Positions 10,175-20,086 of a DNA stretch of 64,000 nt are shown piece after piece; the first letter of the stretch is position 1; each line of letters opens with the position of its first letter. A model generated the notes under the pieces. It was not told where the DNA came from. It made no database searches and saw nothing but the letters and a program-made list of their open reading frames with translations. Origin of the DNA: Fidelibacterota bacterium (lineage in GTDB: Bacteria; Fidelibacterota; Marinisomatia; SCGC-AAA003-L08; D37C17). Made by a program: the position numbers and the translations under genes. The stretch is from contig JASMKZ010000001.1 in NCBI GenBank assembly GCA_030748955.1, positions 1-64,000 on the forward strand, in the 5' to 3' direction.

Positions 10175-11083
10175 ATGAATAAACAAAAAAACATACTTGC
10201 TGTGGGCTCTATAGCGCTTGACACGCTAATGACACCACGAGGAAATCGACAAAATATTTTAGGTGGGTCTGCTACATATTTCTCTATTTCTGCCGGACTG
10301 TTGGCCCCTGTAAAATTGGTTGGGGTGGTTGGAAGCGATTTTCCTGAAGATGGGTGGCAATTATTTCGCTCACGGAAAATAAATACTGATAATATATTGG
10401 TTGAAAATGGCCCGACTTTCCGCTGGGGAGGAAAATATAGTGATGATTATTCTACGAGAGATACTCTTTTTACCGAATTGGGAGTTTTTGAAAAATTTTC
10501 TCCTTCCATTCTAGATTCAGATAGAAATTCTCCCCTTGTATTTTTAGGCAATATCCATCCTGATTTACAATTGTCGGTGGCAAAATTAACACTAAATGCT
10601 AACCATATTGTAACCGATACCATGAATTTGTGGATTGATCTTTTCCCTGAAAAGGTGGCTGAAGTTTTGAAGCTTTCTACAATTTTATTAATTAACCACG
10701 AAGAGGCTGAACAGTTTACGGGGCAGTCAGAAATTGCAAGTGCGGCTAGCGAATTATTATCTTATGGACCAGAAATTGTTGTTATTAAAAGAGGTGCAGA
10801 TGGCGCCTATCTGGCTAATGGGGATGTTAGGCGTTCGGTACCCGTTTTCCCTATCAATATGCTGAACGATCCAACTGGTGCCGGCGACACTTTTGCCGGC
10901 GGCTTTATGGGATATCTCTCTCAATCTTCACGGCCAGATTTTCTTGAAGCTGTTATTATGGGCTCCGCCATGGCATCGTTTTGTGTTGAAGGGTTTGGTG
11001 TTGAGTCGCTTTTAAGCGCTACACCAGAACTGCTTGAACACAGGGTGTCAACAATTAAAAAAACATTGATGGAAACAGTGTAA
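10175..11083 (+). CDS. PfkB-family carbohydrate/nucleoside kinase
   Basis: 'LGGSATYFS' and 'NDPTGAGDTFAGGFMGYL'. Confidence 0.88.
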   Translation: MNKQKNILAVGSIALDTLMTPRGNRQNILGGSATYFSISAGLLAPVKLVGVVGSDFPEDGWQLFRSRKINTDNILVENGPTFRWGGKYSDDYSTRDTLFTELGVFEKFSPSILDSDRNSPLVFLGNIHPDLQLSVAKLTLNANHIVTDTMNLWIDLFPEKVAEVLKLSTILLINHEEAEQFTGQSEIASAASELLSYGPEIVVIKRGADGAYLANGDVRRSVPVFPINMLNDPTGAGDTFAGGFMGYLSQSSRPDFLEAVIMGSAMASFCVEGFGVESLLSATPELLEHRVSTIKKTLMETV

Positions 11084-11085
11084 TT

Positions 11086-11445
11086 GTGTCTGACCCTTCT
11101 CCTAGCCATACAGATTTTGAGGTGGTGAACAATCAATATCCCGATAGAGATTATGAGGTAAAGATTTCCGTGCCTGAATTTACTTGCGTGTGCCCGCGAA
11201 CAGGACAGCCCGATTTTGCTATAATTGAAATAATATACACTCCTAATAAATTAATTGTGGAATTAAAGTCCCTTAAATTATATGTTCAACAATTTCGTAA
11301 TCTGGGCATTTTTCATGAAAATGTAACAAACAAGATTTTGGACGATTTTCGACTTGCCTGCGAGCCCCGAAAAATTGATGTAATTGGCCATTTTAATCCA
11401 AGGGGTGGAATAAGCACTGTTGTTAGGGCCAATTGGCAAGAATAA
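11086..11445 (+). CDS. queF: NADPH-dependent 7-cyano-7-deazaguanine reductase
   Basis: 'EFTCVCPRTGQPDFA', 'LVQQFRN..IFHENVTNKI'-type motif; GTG start. Confidence 0.92.
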   Translation: MSDPSPSHTDFEVVNNQYPDRDYEVKISVPEFTCVCPRTGQPDFAIIEIIYTPNKLIVELKSLKLYVQQFRNLGIFHENVTNKILDDFRLACEPRKIDVIGHFNPRGGISTVVRANWQE

Positions 11446-11511
11446 TTTGTTTATTTATATAGAAAATGTTGTTAAATTTCTAGGCTGAAATAGTTTAAAA
11501 AAGGGCTGAAT

Positions 11512-11646
11512 ATGAAGGTCACAATAAAATATACCAATAGAAAACGAAAAAATAAACACGGATTTAAAAAGCGAATGAGTACAAAGGCTGGTCGTGCTCT
11601 TCTGGCAAGGCGACGAAAAAAGGGCCGGAAGACAATTTCTGCCTAA
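11512..11646 (+). CDS. rpmH: 50S ribosomal protein L34 (44 aa, absent from ORF track)
   Basis: hand translation [44 protein letters not shown]; immediately followed by rnpA. Confidence 0.95.
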   Translation: MKVTIKYTNRKRKNKHGFKKRMSTKAGRALLARRRKKGRKTISA

Positions 11647-11955
11647 TTGAAATATTCGCTCTCCTCATCGGAGTTTTCAAAAACAATGGGAACCTCCAAA
11701 TCCCTGCACTTTGGGGATTTATCATTTAAATATACCAAAAGCTCTAAACCTAAAATGGGACTTATAGTTTCAAGAAGATATGGAAACGCTATAGAGCGTA
11801 ATTTATTTAAGCGTCGCTGCAGATCTGCCTTTAAATCAATTATGGTTGATAATAATATGGGTTGTGTTGTAGTTGTGCGCCCTAAAAAGCCAGGCCTCTC
11901 TTTTAGGGCCATTCAAGAATCTTTCAATTCTATATATGATAAATTCTCTGATTAA
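11647..11955 (+). CDS. rnpA: ribonuclease P protein component
   Basis: 'VSRRYGNAIERNLFKRRCRSAF' RNase P motif; TTG start abutting the rpmH stop; position in cluster. Confidence 0.88.
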   Translation: MKYSLSSSEFSKTMGTSKSLHFGDLSFKYTKSSKPKMGLIVSRRYGNAIERNLFKRRCRSAFKSIMVDNNMGCVVVVRPKKPGLSFRAIQESFNSIYDKFSD

Positions 11956-12163
11956 ACATTTTTTTATCTTATTAATAAAATTATACAAAACCGTGCTTTC
12001 TGGTTTTCTTCCGGATGCCTGTCGTTTTACGCCGTCTTGTTCTAGTTTTGCAATTGGCGCCCTTGAAAAGCATGGCATAATTATGGGGGGCTGGCTCGCT
12101 TTAAAACGAATTGGTAAATGTCATCCGTTTAATAAAACAACAGGTTTTGATCCGGTGCCATGA
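11936..12163 (+). CDS. yidD: membrane protein insertion efficiency factor
   Basis: 'KTVLSGFLPDACRFTPSCSSFAIGALEKHG...CHPFNKTTGFDPVP'; start ATG 11936. Confidence 0.93.
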   Translation: MINSLIKHFFILLIKLYKTVLSGFLPDACRFTPSCSSFAIGALEKHGIIMGGWLALKRIGKCHPFNKTTGFDPVP

Positions 12164-13905
12164 ATGATACCTTTCGATATATCCTTGCTGGTGGGTTAAT
12201 ATTTTTAATTATTATTTTACAACCCGTTTATTTAGAATGGCTTGGATATGATACGGGCACAGTGTCTGGGGAAAATTTAGAGGTTATGGAATCTGAAAGT
12301 GTTGTTGCTGCGCGGGGGAAAAAAATCGCCCCATCTTTTGAGTCTGGGTCGGCTGCCATATTAACCAATCAGGGCCCTGTTGAATCATTTATAACTATAG
12401 TTACCCCTCTATATACTGCGACGCTCACCAATAGGTCCGGCGGCAGTTTTACAAATTATTTTTTATCCAGTAAAAATGCTGATGAATTAAAATATATTGG
12501 TGGATATAATGACGGAGGGGTTTTTAATCCCAACATTCCCGTGTCCTTAACAATTAACTCCGAAGAAAATTGTATGCCCTGCCTGGCAGATTATGATGAT
12601 AATGATGATAAATATAATTTTTTTAACCAACCATTTGCCTTGTTAAACTTTTCAAACCAGCAAGATACCATTTATTTAGATTATGGTTCTGTTGAGCTTA
12701 AATATGCTCTACAGGATGTTGATAGTAGAACAATTATTAACAAAACGGTTTCTTTTTCCGCAGATAAATATATTAATGAGCATTATTACGAAATTAATGA
12801 TGAGGTGTTTGAATATTCAAACAATCTGGAGCTCCTCTGGTATGGCGGCTTGCGACCATCAGAAGAAAAGGAAGAGGAAGATGTGGCTTATGGGTCTGGA
12901 ATTATCAGTCAGGCTGGTGAAATTGAAGATGTGCGGTCTACGGGCCCTGATGAAACTATAACCAGGGAAGTCTATAAAGGACAAACTGATTGGGTTGCCG
13001 TTCGTACAAAATATTTTATGTCAGCCATCATAACTGAAAATTCGGGGAAATACGCCACTCTTTCTGGCCATAATATTGACTTTGGACAACGAACACACAC
13101 GCCTCTATATCATGCATCTATTGGTTTTCCTTTGGATGTATCTACAATATCTTCCAGTGTTTATTTGGGGCCCCTTGATGTTGATTATTTATCTCATGCG
13201 GGGGCTTCCCTTGATGCTTCAATGGATTGGGGTTTTGCGCCCATTCGCCCAATTAGCAAGGGCGTTTTATGGGTGTTAAAATTTATGCATAATAAATTGA
13301 ATCTAAATTATGGGCTTGTTCTGCTTTTATTTGCGGTGCTGGTTCGATTAATTACAGGACCTCTTACAAAAAAAAGTTATGAGTCCAGCCAAAATATGCA
13401 AAAAATTCAACCGAAAATAAAAAAAATTCAAGCAAAATATAAAGGGGACCCCCAGCGCCTTAATAAGGAAACAATGGCTTTATATAAAACACATAAAGTA
13501 AATCCGCTTGGCGGATGTCTTCCTATTATGCTTCAAATGCCTTTATTGTGGGCTTTATTTATGGTTTTTCGTACTACAATTGAGTTTCGAGGGGCGCCAT
13601 TTATGTTGTGGATATCTGATCTATCAAAGCCAGACGTGGTATTAGCTCTTCCTTTTTCTATTCCCATTTATGGAGATGGTGTTGCCATATTGCCCCTGGT
13701 AATGGGGGCAACTCTCTTGCTAACTATGCGTATGTCCTCAGCAACAATGGATAAAAGTCAAAAACCCGTTATGTACTTTATGAATGGATTTTTTATTCTC
13801 CTTTTTAATACTTTCCCATCCGGACTTAACCTGTATTATACGGCCTATAATATGCTAAGTTTTTTCCAACAGCGAAGTATTAAAAATAAGCTTGCTAATC
13901 AATAG
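12160..13905 (+). CDS. yidC: membrane protein insertase
   Basis: C-terminal 60KD_IMP pattern 'YESSQNMQKIQPKIKKIQAKYKGDPQRLNKETMALYKTHKVNPLGGCLPIMLQMP'. Confidence 0.95.
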   Translation: MNDTFRYILAGGLIFLIIILQPVYLEWLGYDTGTVSGENLEVMESESVVAARGKKIAPSFESGSAAILTNQGPVESFITIVTPLYTATLTNRSGGSFTNYFLSSKNADELKYIGGYNDGGVFNPNIPVSLTINSEENCMPCLADYDDNDDKYNFFNQPFALLNFSNQQDTIYLDYGSVELKYALQDVDSRTIINKTVSFSADKYINEHYYEINDEVFEYSNNLELLWYGGLRPSEEKEEEDVAYGSGIISQAGEIEDVRSTGPDETITREVYKGQTDWVAVRTKYFMSAIITENSGKYATLSGHNIDFGQRTHTPLYHASIGFPLDVSTISSSVYLGPLDVDYLSHAGASLDASMDWGFAPIRPISKGVLWVLKFMHNKLNLNYGLVLLLFAVLVRLITGPLTKKSYESSQNMQKIQPKIKKIQAKYKGDPQRLNKETMALYKTHKVNPLGGCLPIMLQMPLLWALFMVFRTTIEFRGAPFMLWISDLSKPDVVLALPFSIPIYGDGVAILPLVMGATLLLTMRMSSATMDKSQKPVMYFMNGFFILLFNTFPSGLNLYYTAYNMLSFFQQRSIKNKLANQ

Positions 13906-13920
13906 TTTATTGCAAGTGAA

Positions 13921-15267
13921 ATGCTTCCCTATGATCAAGAAAACATTGTAGCTATTGCCACCCCCCCTGGCATTGGGGCCCTTGCCGTAGTGAGGCTGTC
14001 TGGAAGGGATTTAAAACCTTTATATAAAAGATTTACCCATCAACTACCCAAAAACAGGTTTGCATTATTTACAAAGCTTTATCACCCTATAAACAATATA
14101 ATTCTCGATGAGGTTGTTGCAACCTATTTTAAATCTCCTGCAAGCTATACCGGTGAAGACATAATAGAAATATCCTGCCATGGCGGTGCTGCTGTAAAAA
14201 ATTCTATTTTACAGGCCGCTATTGATGGTGGCGCAAGACTGGCTAGGCCTGGGGAGTTTTCATATCGTTCTTTTTTAAATGGAAAAATGGACCTGCTTCA
14301 GGCTGAGGCTGTTTCTGCTTTAATTTCTTCTAAAACATCCCAATCTGCCAAGCTAAGTCTTTGCCATCTAGAGGGAAAGGTTTCCACATTGCTTGGTGAT
14401 ATAAAATCTAGGGTAATAGATGTTCTCTCAATCATTGAAAATGAATTGAATTTTTCAGAAGATGAAATAAGCACCACCTCTTATTCGTCTATTCGTTTAA
14501 TAATTGAAGATGTCCAGTCTCAAATAGCCAAAATTATTAATTCTTCTATAATTGGGAAAAAAATATTTTCGGGTATTCGAATTATAATTTTGGGACGACC
14601 AAATACTGGAAAATCTAGTTTATTTAACGCAATATTGGGAGAAAACAGGGCTATAACCTCGCCTGTGGCCGGTACTACCAGAGACACTGTTGAGTCTTGG
14701 TTTGAGCTAGAGGGTGTTCCTGTGTGTTTGGTTGATACTGCTGGCATTTGGGAGTATGAGGGGCCGCTGGACGCCCTTGGGGTGGAAAAAACCATATCTG
14801 AAATGAAGCGGGCTGATTTGTTTATTATTGTGGATGATAAAAACCCCAACCATATTTTAAATGAACAATTTGAAGGCAAATATCAACAACACCATATTTT
14901 GGTTAAATCAAAGTCTGATTTGTCCAATTCCTCACCGACAAAAGAAACAAATATTATTTATACATCTTCAAAAGAAGGTCTTGGTATAAACAAGTTATTA
15001 ACATCTTTTTCCACATATATTTTAAATAATATTAATCTTTCAGACAGAGAGTCTGGCTTTATGATATCCCAGCGACAGCGGGGGTTGTTAGAAAATTCTT
15101 TGTTGTGTTTAGATGAGGCCATTGTACAGTTGGATTTGGGAATTGAAACGGATATCATAGCATCTACGCTTAATGGTTTTGTTGTTGCTATCAAAGATAT
15201 AGTTGGTGAAATACCTAATAAAGACGTTGTACAAAATATTTTTAATAATTTTTGTGTTGGTAAATGA
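13921..15267 (+). CDS. mnmE: tRNA uridine-5-carboxymethylaminomethyl modification GTPase
   Basis: '[22 protein letters not shown]'-like N-terminus, [12 protein letters not shown], 'IFNNFCVGK' C-terminus. Confidence 0.95.
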   Translation: MLPYDQENIVAIATPPGIGALAVVRLSGRDLKPLYKRFTHQLPKNRFALFTKLYHPINNIILDEVVATYFKSPASYTGEDIIEISCHGGAAVKNSILQAAIDGGARLARPGEFSYRSFLNGKMDLLQAEAVSALISSKTSQSAKLSLCHLEGKVSTLLGDIKSRVIDVLSIIENELNFSEDEISTTSYSSIRLIIEDVQSQIAKIINSSIIGKKIFSGIRIIILGRPNTGKSSLFNAILGENRAITSPVAGTTRDTVESWFELEGVPVCLVDTAGIWEYEGPLDALGVEKTISEMKRADLFIIVDDKNPNHILNEQFEGKYQQHHILVKSKSDLSNSSPTKETNIIYTSSKEGLGINKLLTSFSTYILNNINLSDRESGFMISQRQRGLLENSLLCLDEAIVQLDLGIETDIIASTLNGFVVAIKDIVGEIPNKDVVQNIFNNFCVGK

Positions 15268-17078
15268 ATAATAAATCTATTGTGATTGTCGGCGGGGGCC
15301 ATGCGGGGGTAGAGGCAGCATTTGCTGTGGCAAATCTAGGAATAAAGGCCGTTTTGGTTACAATGGATATAAATGCGGTTGGCAGAATGAGCTGCAATCC
15401 GGCAATTGGTGGGCTTGGCAAGGGACACCTGGTAAAAGAAATTGATGCCCTTGGTGGGATTATGGGGAGAGCTTCAGATGCTTGCGGGCTTCAGTTTAAA
15501 GTGTTAAATAAATCTAAAGGAAGGGCGGTTTGGTCGCCTAGGGCCCAAATTGATAAGCATAAGTATGCCATATATATTCAGAAGGCTTTTTCTTCCCATA
15601 AAAATATATCTATTATTCAGGATGAGGTTGTTGATTTCTCTGTTGATAATGGGCGGGTTTCTAGTGTTGTTTTGCGAAAGGGTGGGACATTAAAAACCGG
15701 CGCCCTAATTGTTTGTTCTGGAACCTTTTTAAATGGATTAATACATATTGGAAATGAAAATTTTTCTGCTGGAAGATTTGGAGAACGCGCCGTTGTTGGT
15801 CTGTCAAATGTTCTTGTAAATAAAGGGTTTAGTGTTTCTCGTCTAAAAACAGGTACACCGCCACGCCTGCTATCATCATCAATTAAATGGGATGGCTTGA
15901 CACTATCTGGGGGCGATGAAAACCCCATCCCATTTTCAATTCTCACAGAGCGCCCATTTAAGCCAAAAAACATTCCCTGTCATATTGTTGATACTAACCC
16001 CAAGGTTCATAAAATATTATCTGATAATTTACAAAAATCTGCGATGTATTCCGGAAGTGTTGGCGGTGTTGGTCCCCGCTATTGTCCAAGTATTGAGGAT
16101 AAAATTGTTAGATTTGGTGACAGGGATAAACATCAGCTTTTTTTGGAACCAGAATGGATAAATTCAAATCAAATTTATGTAAATGGGTTTTCTACTAGCA
16201 TGCCAAAACATGTTCAGGAAATTGCTCTCCGTAGCATATCCGGGCTTAAAGATGTTCGGCTGGTTCGCCCTGGCTATGCAATTGAATACGATTACTTTCC
16301 GTCCTCCCAATTAAAAAGCACCCTTGAAACAAAAATGTTTGATGGACTGTTTTTCGCCGGACAAATGAATGGCACATCTGGATATGAGGAGGCTGCAGCC
16401 CAGGGCTTAATAGCTGGCGCTAACGCCGGACTCAAGCTATTAAATAAGGAGCCTCTTGTTTTGGGCAGAGATCAGGCTTATATCGGGGTGCTAATTGACG
16501 ACTTGATTACTAAAGATATAAATGAACCATATAGGATGTTTACATCTAGCGCTGAATATCGCCTTTCACTGCGGGCGGATAGTGCATCAATTCGACTAAC
16601 AGAAAAGGCCTATAAATTAGGGTTGGTCCAGGAAAATCAATATGCGCTTTTTAAGACTTATAAGAAGTCGGTTGATGATATTATAAAATATTGTAAAAAA
16701 ACCCGAATAGAGGTTGATGGTGAGTCGCTTTTGCTTTCAGATTATATTAAGCGCCCAAAAAAATATTTAATAAACTGCAGTGAAGGACGAAAGCTTTTAA
16801 ATGATTGTTTAATTGATTCAGCTTTCACCGCAGAGACAGAAATTAAATATGAGGGTTATGTAAAAATTGAAAATTCTAGGGTGAAAAATTTAAGGAAAAT
16901 GGAGGATGTTGTCATTCCCCGCCTTTTCGACTATTCGTTGCTCCCCAATCTTTCTTCTGAATCAAAAGAAAAGCTGGGGCGCATCAGGCCAGAAACGCTG
17001 GGGCAGGCTTCCAGGGTGGCGGGGGTTCGCCCTGCCGATATTGGTGTGCTCGCCATTTTTCTTAAATCTTTTTCTTAG
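15264..17078 (+). CDS. mnmG: tRNA uridine-5-carboxymethylaminomethyl modification enzyme
   Basis: '[13 protein letters not shown]', '[22 protein letters not shown]', '[14 protein letters not shown]'. Confidence 0.96.
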   Translation: MNNKSIVIVGGGHAGVEAAFAVANLGIKAVLVTMDINAVGRMSCNPAIGGLGKGHLVKEIDALGGIMGRASDACGLQFKVLNKSKGRAVWSPRAQIDKHKYAIYIQKAFSSHKNISIIQDEVVDFSVDNGRVSSVVLRKGGTLKTGALIVCSGTFLNGLIHIGNENFSAGRFGERAVVGLSNVLVNKGFSVSRLKTGTPPRLLSSSIKWDGLTLSGGDENPIPFSILTERPFKPKNIPCHIVDTNPKVHKILSDNLQKSAMYSGSVGGVGPRYCPSIEDKIVRFGDRDKHQLFLEPEWINSNQIYVNGFSTSMPKHVQEIALRSISGLKDVRLVRPGYAIEYDYFPSSQLKSTLETKMFDGLFFAGQMNGTSGYEEAAAQGLIAGANAGLKLLNKEPLVLGRDQAYIGVLIDDLITKDINEPYRMFTSSAEYRLSLRADSASIRLTEKAYKLGLVQENQYALFKTYKKSVDDIIKYCKKTRIEVDGESLLLSDYIKRPKKYLINCSEGRKLLNDCLIDSAFTAETEIKYEGYVKIENSRVKNLRKMEDVVIPRLFDYSLLPNLSSESKEKLGRIRPETLGQASRVAGVRPADIGVLAIFLKSFS

Positions 17079-17079
17079 T

Positions 17080-17095
17080 TGTTTCACGTGAAACA
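17080..17095. promoter_or_regulatory. parS: parS centromere-like site, TGTTTCACGTGAAACA
   Basis: exact 16-bp palindrome matching the bacterial ParB-binding parS consensus; lies between the mnmG stop and the likely mfd ATG (17109). Confidence 0.9.
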
Positions 17096-17108
17096 ATTGT
17101 CTCCTATA

Positions 17109-20081
17109 ATGTCTATTGCTGATATGTCTACCTCTGTTGGGGTTGGTGGGGGGGTGTGTGTTTCTGGTTTTCATCCCGACTTTTTATTGCCACTAATAGA
17201 CGCAATTGATAATAGGTTGTTTATTACAATACATGATGACGTTTTTGCTTCATCTGTCAAATATTTGTCTGCTCTGTGGGATAATGACTCTTTTGTTTTT
17301 GTGTCGGACTTAGGGATAAACGCAGGTGTTCCGGCGGGGTTTGCCTCCTCTGAAGACCGATTTAATTTGAGGGCAAGAGAGGTTTTAGCTGAAGGCCTGG
17401 GTCCAATAAAAGTCATAGTTTCTTCAGAGGGTGGGGTTTCGATGCCAATACTTGGCTGTGGTATTGATAATAGGTTGGTTTTTGATCTTGGCGTCTCATT
17501 TGAAGAGTGTTATGGCTTTTTGGTTTCCGAAAACTATGTGTTGTCAGATTTTGTGGCTATGCCGGGAGAATTTTCTACTCGCGGCGGAATAATTGATGTC
17601 TTTCCTTTTTCGTCTTATTGCCCTTATAGGATTAATTTTTTAGATGAATTCCCAATAGTTTTTCGCTTTAATGTTGACAATCAATTAACAACTGAGCGTG
17701 TAAACAGCTTTGTTCTATCGTCTGTTTCAAAAAATAAACCCCTGGCGCTGAAAGATGTTTCTCTAAAAGAATTTTTGTCAGTGGCTCTAAATTCTTCTGG
17801 AGAGCTTATAATTGGTAGCCCTAATAAAATTCTAAAAAAGATACAACTACAAACCTTTACCTATAGACAGTTTTGTGCTGTTTATAAAAACAATTGTTCA
17901 TCTATGGATGCAGTGGATGGCCTTTCTTCTGTTGGTTTGGCTGATAAAAATAATAATATTTTTATTCCTTTATGGTTTATAGACAAAAAGCCTATGCAAG
18001 AAAAGGGGGGTGAAAGACCCGCTCCTTTAGGGTTGGGAAAAATTTGTCGGGGCGATTATCTTGTTCATAGAGACCATGGAGTTGGGGTTTGTATTGGTCT
18101 GGTTTTAAAGGAGGGGGGGGCGTCTGCTCAAGAGCTTCTTTCAATAAAATACAATGATGGGGGGGTAATTTCAACAGATATTGGATCTCTAGATCTAATT
18201 GCATTTTTTGCCCCTGCTGGCACAGAAGGGGTGGTGTTAGATTCTCTTTCCAAAAAGGGAAGTTGGGCGCGTAAAAAGTTATCTGCTAAAAAGCGGGCTG
18301 AAGAAGTAATGCAACACTTGTTAAGTCTTTATGTGAAAAGGCGTGGCTTATCGCGCCCCGCCTTTTCACAAGACCTGTCGCTGGAGGGGCCTTTTTTGGC
18401 GTCCTTTTCGTTTGAAGATACCCCTGACCAGATTAGTGCTTGGAATAATATATCAGATGATCTTTCTGCAAGTTCGCCCATGGATAGGCTGTTGTGCGGG
18501 GATGTTGGTTTTGGCAAAACAGAGCTTGCAATTAGGGCAGCTTTCAGGGTGGTGGTGGGTGGCAAAAGGGTGGTTGTGCTTTCTCCAACAACCATACTTG
18601 CAAATCAGTTGTGCTCATCGTTTTCCGCTCGCCTTGGGCCGGAGGCCATTTCTGTTGATATGGTTTCTCGTTTTAGGTCTCAAAAGGATTTGGGGGTGGT
18701 TAAAAAAAATATAATTGAAAATAATAATGATGTTTTAATTGGTACACATGTGGTTTTAAATGATGATTTATATTTAAAAAACATAGGTTTATTAATAGTA
18801 GATGAAGAACACCGGTTTGGCGTAAAACATAAAGAAAGTATAAGACAATTTAAAAGCAGTGTTGATGTTCTTTCAATGTCGGCAACGCCAATTCCTCGAT
18901 CTATGAATCTTGCGCTATCGGGTATTTATTCTATTTCTATGCTGCAAACACCCCCGAGGTTGCGGCTTCCAATAATAACTCGGGTTGAGTATTATGGTGA
19001 TTTAACTATAGTGGCGGCTATTAGTTTTGAGGTAGAAAGGGGGGGTCAGGTTTATTTTGTTCATAATGATATTGTCTCTATAAAAAATATTACACATAAA
19101 TTGCAGGGTTTATTTTCAAAACATGTTGTGCGCTTTATTCATGGCCAAGAGCCCCCTAAAAATATTGAGCAAAAAATGGGTGATTTTGTTTCTGGCAAAA
19201 CGGATATTTTGGTGTGTACATCTATTATTGAGTCTGGTATTGATGTTTCTTCCGCAAACTGTATAATTATTAACAATGCGCACCTCTTTGGCCTTTCTCA
19301 GCTTTACCAAATGAGGGGACGCGTCGGCAGGGGACCCCAACAAGCCTATGCATACCTTCTTGTTCCACGGGGGGTTTCTTTGTCGGAAAAGGCCTTTAAA
19401 AGAATTAAGTCTATTGAGGAGAATACTAGCCTTGGGGCGGGGTATAATGTTTCAATGAAAGACATGGAAATACGGGGGTCCGGCTCTCTTTTTGGTTATA
19501 AGCAGTCTGGTGGTGGCGGTTCTGTTGGTTATGAAATGTACACGCGCATGATTCAGCGGGCGCTACATGATTCTGGTGGGCTGGGGTTGGATTTTCGAAT
19601 TCTTCCTGAAGATGTTGTTATAGAGCTTTATAAAAAGCGGTTTATTCCTGAAGAATATATTGCTCTAGAAGGTGTTCGGATGTCTGTGTATAGGGATCTG
19701 GCTGTTGCCACAACAGAGGAGGCCTTAGATGGCGTTTTATATAATTTAGTTAACCGGTTTGGGCCTGCTCCTGATTCTGTAATAAATATTATAAATGAAT
19801 CTCGCCTAAGATTGGTTGCGTCTAGGGCTGGAATATGCTCTGTGGTGTTGCGACCCTGTGGCATTTTGTGTTCTGTTAAAAATAGGAGGGGGGATTTATT
19901 TGCTTCAGCTGTCCTCGATTATGTAGACAAATTGTTAAGAGAGGGGGGAATTAATTATCATATAATGCCCAACAACAACGATGTTTTGGGCCTATGTATT
20001 CATTTGGATAAAAATGAAGATAGTTATGCGTTCTTTTCTCGTTTTTTTGGTAAGTTTGATGCTTTGGTAAAGGTTAATTAA
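17109..20081 (+). CDS. mfd: transcription-repair coupling factor
   Basis: 'GDVGFGKTELAIRAAF', 'DEEHRFGVKHKE', 'SATPIPRSMNLALSG', 'YQMRGRVGR'; ATG 17109 preferred, because the track TTG at 17079 reads through parS (MFHVKQ). Confidence 0.95.
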   Translation: MSIADMSTSVGVGGGVCVSGFHPDFLLPLIDAIDNRLFITIHDDVFASSVKYLSALWDNDSFVFVSDLGINAGVPAGFASSEDRFNLRAREVLAEGLGPIKVIVSSEGGVSMPILGCGIDNRLVFDLGVSFEECYGFLVSENYVLSDFVAMPGEFSTRGGIIDVFPFSSYCPYRINFLDEFPIVFRFNVDNQLTTERVNSFVLSSVSKNKPLALKDVSLKEFLSVALNSSGELIIGSPNKILKKIQLQTFTYRQFCAVYKNNCSSMDAVDGLSSVGLADKNNNIFIPLWFIDKKPMQEKGGERPAPLGLGKICRGDYLVHRDHGVGVCIGLVLKEGGASAQELLSIKYNDGGVISTDIGSLDLIAFFAPAGTEGVVLDSLSKKGSWARKKLSAKKRAEEVMQHLLSLYVKRRGLSRPAFSQDLSLEGPFLASFSFEDTPDQISAWNNISDDLSASSPMDRLLCGDVGFGKTELAIRAAFRVVVGGKRVVVLSPTTILANQLCSSFSARLGPEAISVDMVSRFRSQKDLGVVKKNIIENNNDVLIGTHVVLNDDLYLKNIGLLIVDEEHRFGVKHKESIRQFKSSVDVLSMSATPIPRSMNLALSGIYSISMLQTPPRLRLPIITRVEYYGDLTIVAAISFEVERGGQVYFVHNDIVSIKNITHKLQGLFSKHVVRFIHGQEPPKNIEQKMGDFVSGKTDILVCTSIIESGIDVSSANCIIINNAHLFGLSQLYQMRGRVGRGPQQAYAYLLVPRGVSLSEKAFKRIKSIEENTSLGAGYNVSMKDMEIRGSGSLFGYKQSGGGGSVGYEMYTRMIQRALHDSGGLGLDFRILPEDVVIELYKKRFIPEEYIALEGVRMSVYRDLAVATTEEALDGVLYNLVNRFGPAPDSVINIINESRLRLVASRAGICSVVLRPCGILCSVKNRRGDLFASAVLDYVDKLLREGGINYHIMPNNNDVLGLCIHLDKNEDSYAFFSRFFGKFDALVKVN

Positions 20082-20086
20082 ATAGG

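Noticed and set aside
17079-17108. mfd N-terminal extension MFHVKQLSPI from a TTG start
   Set aside because: It is the translation of the parS palindrome; ATG 17109 is a better start.
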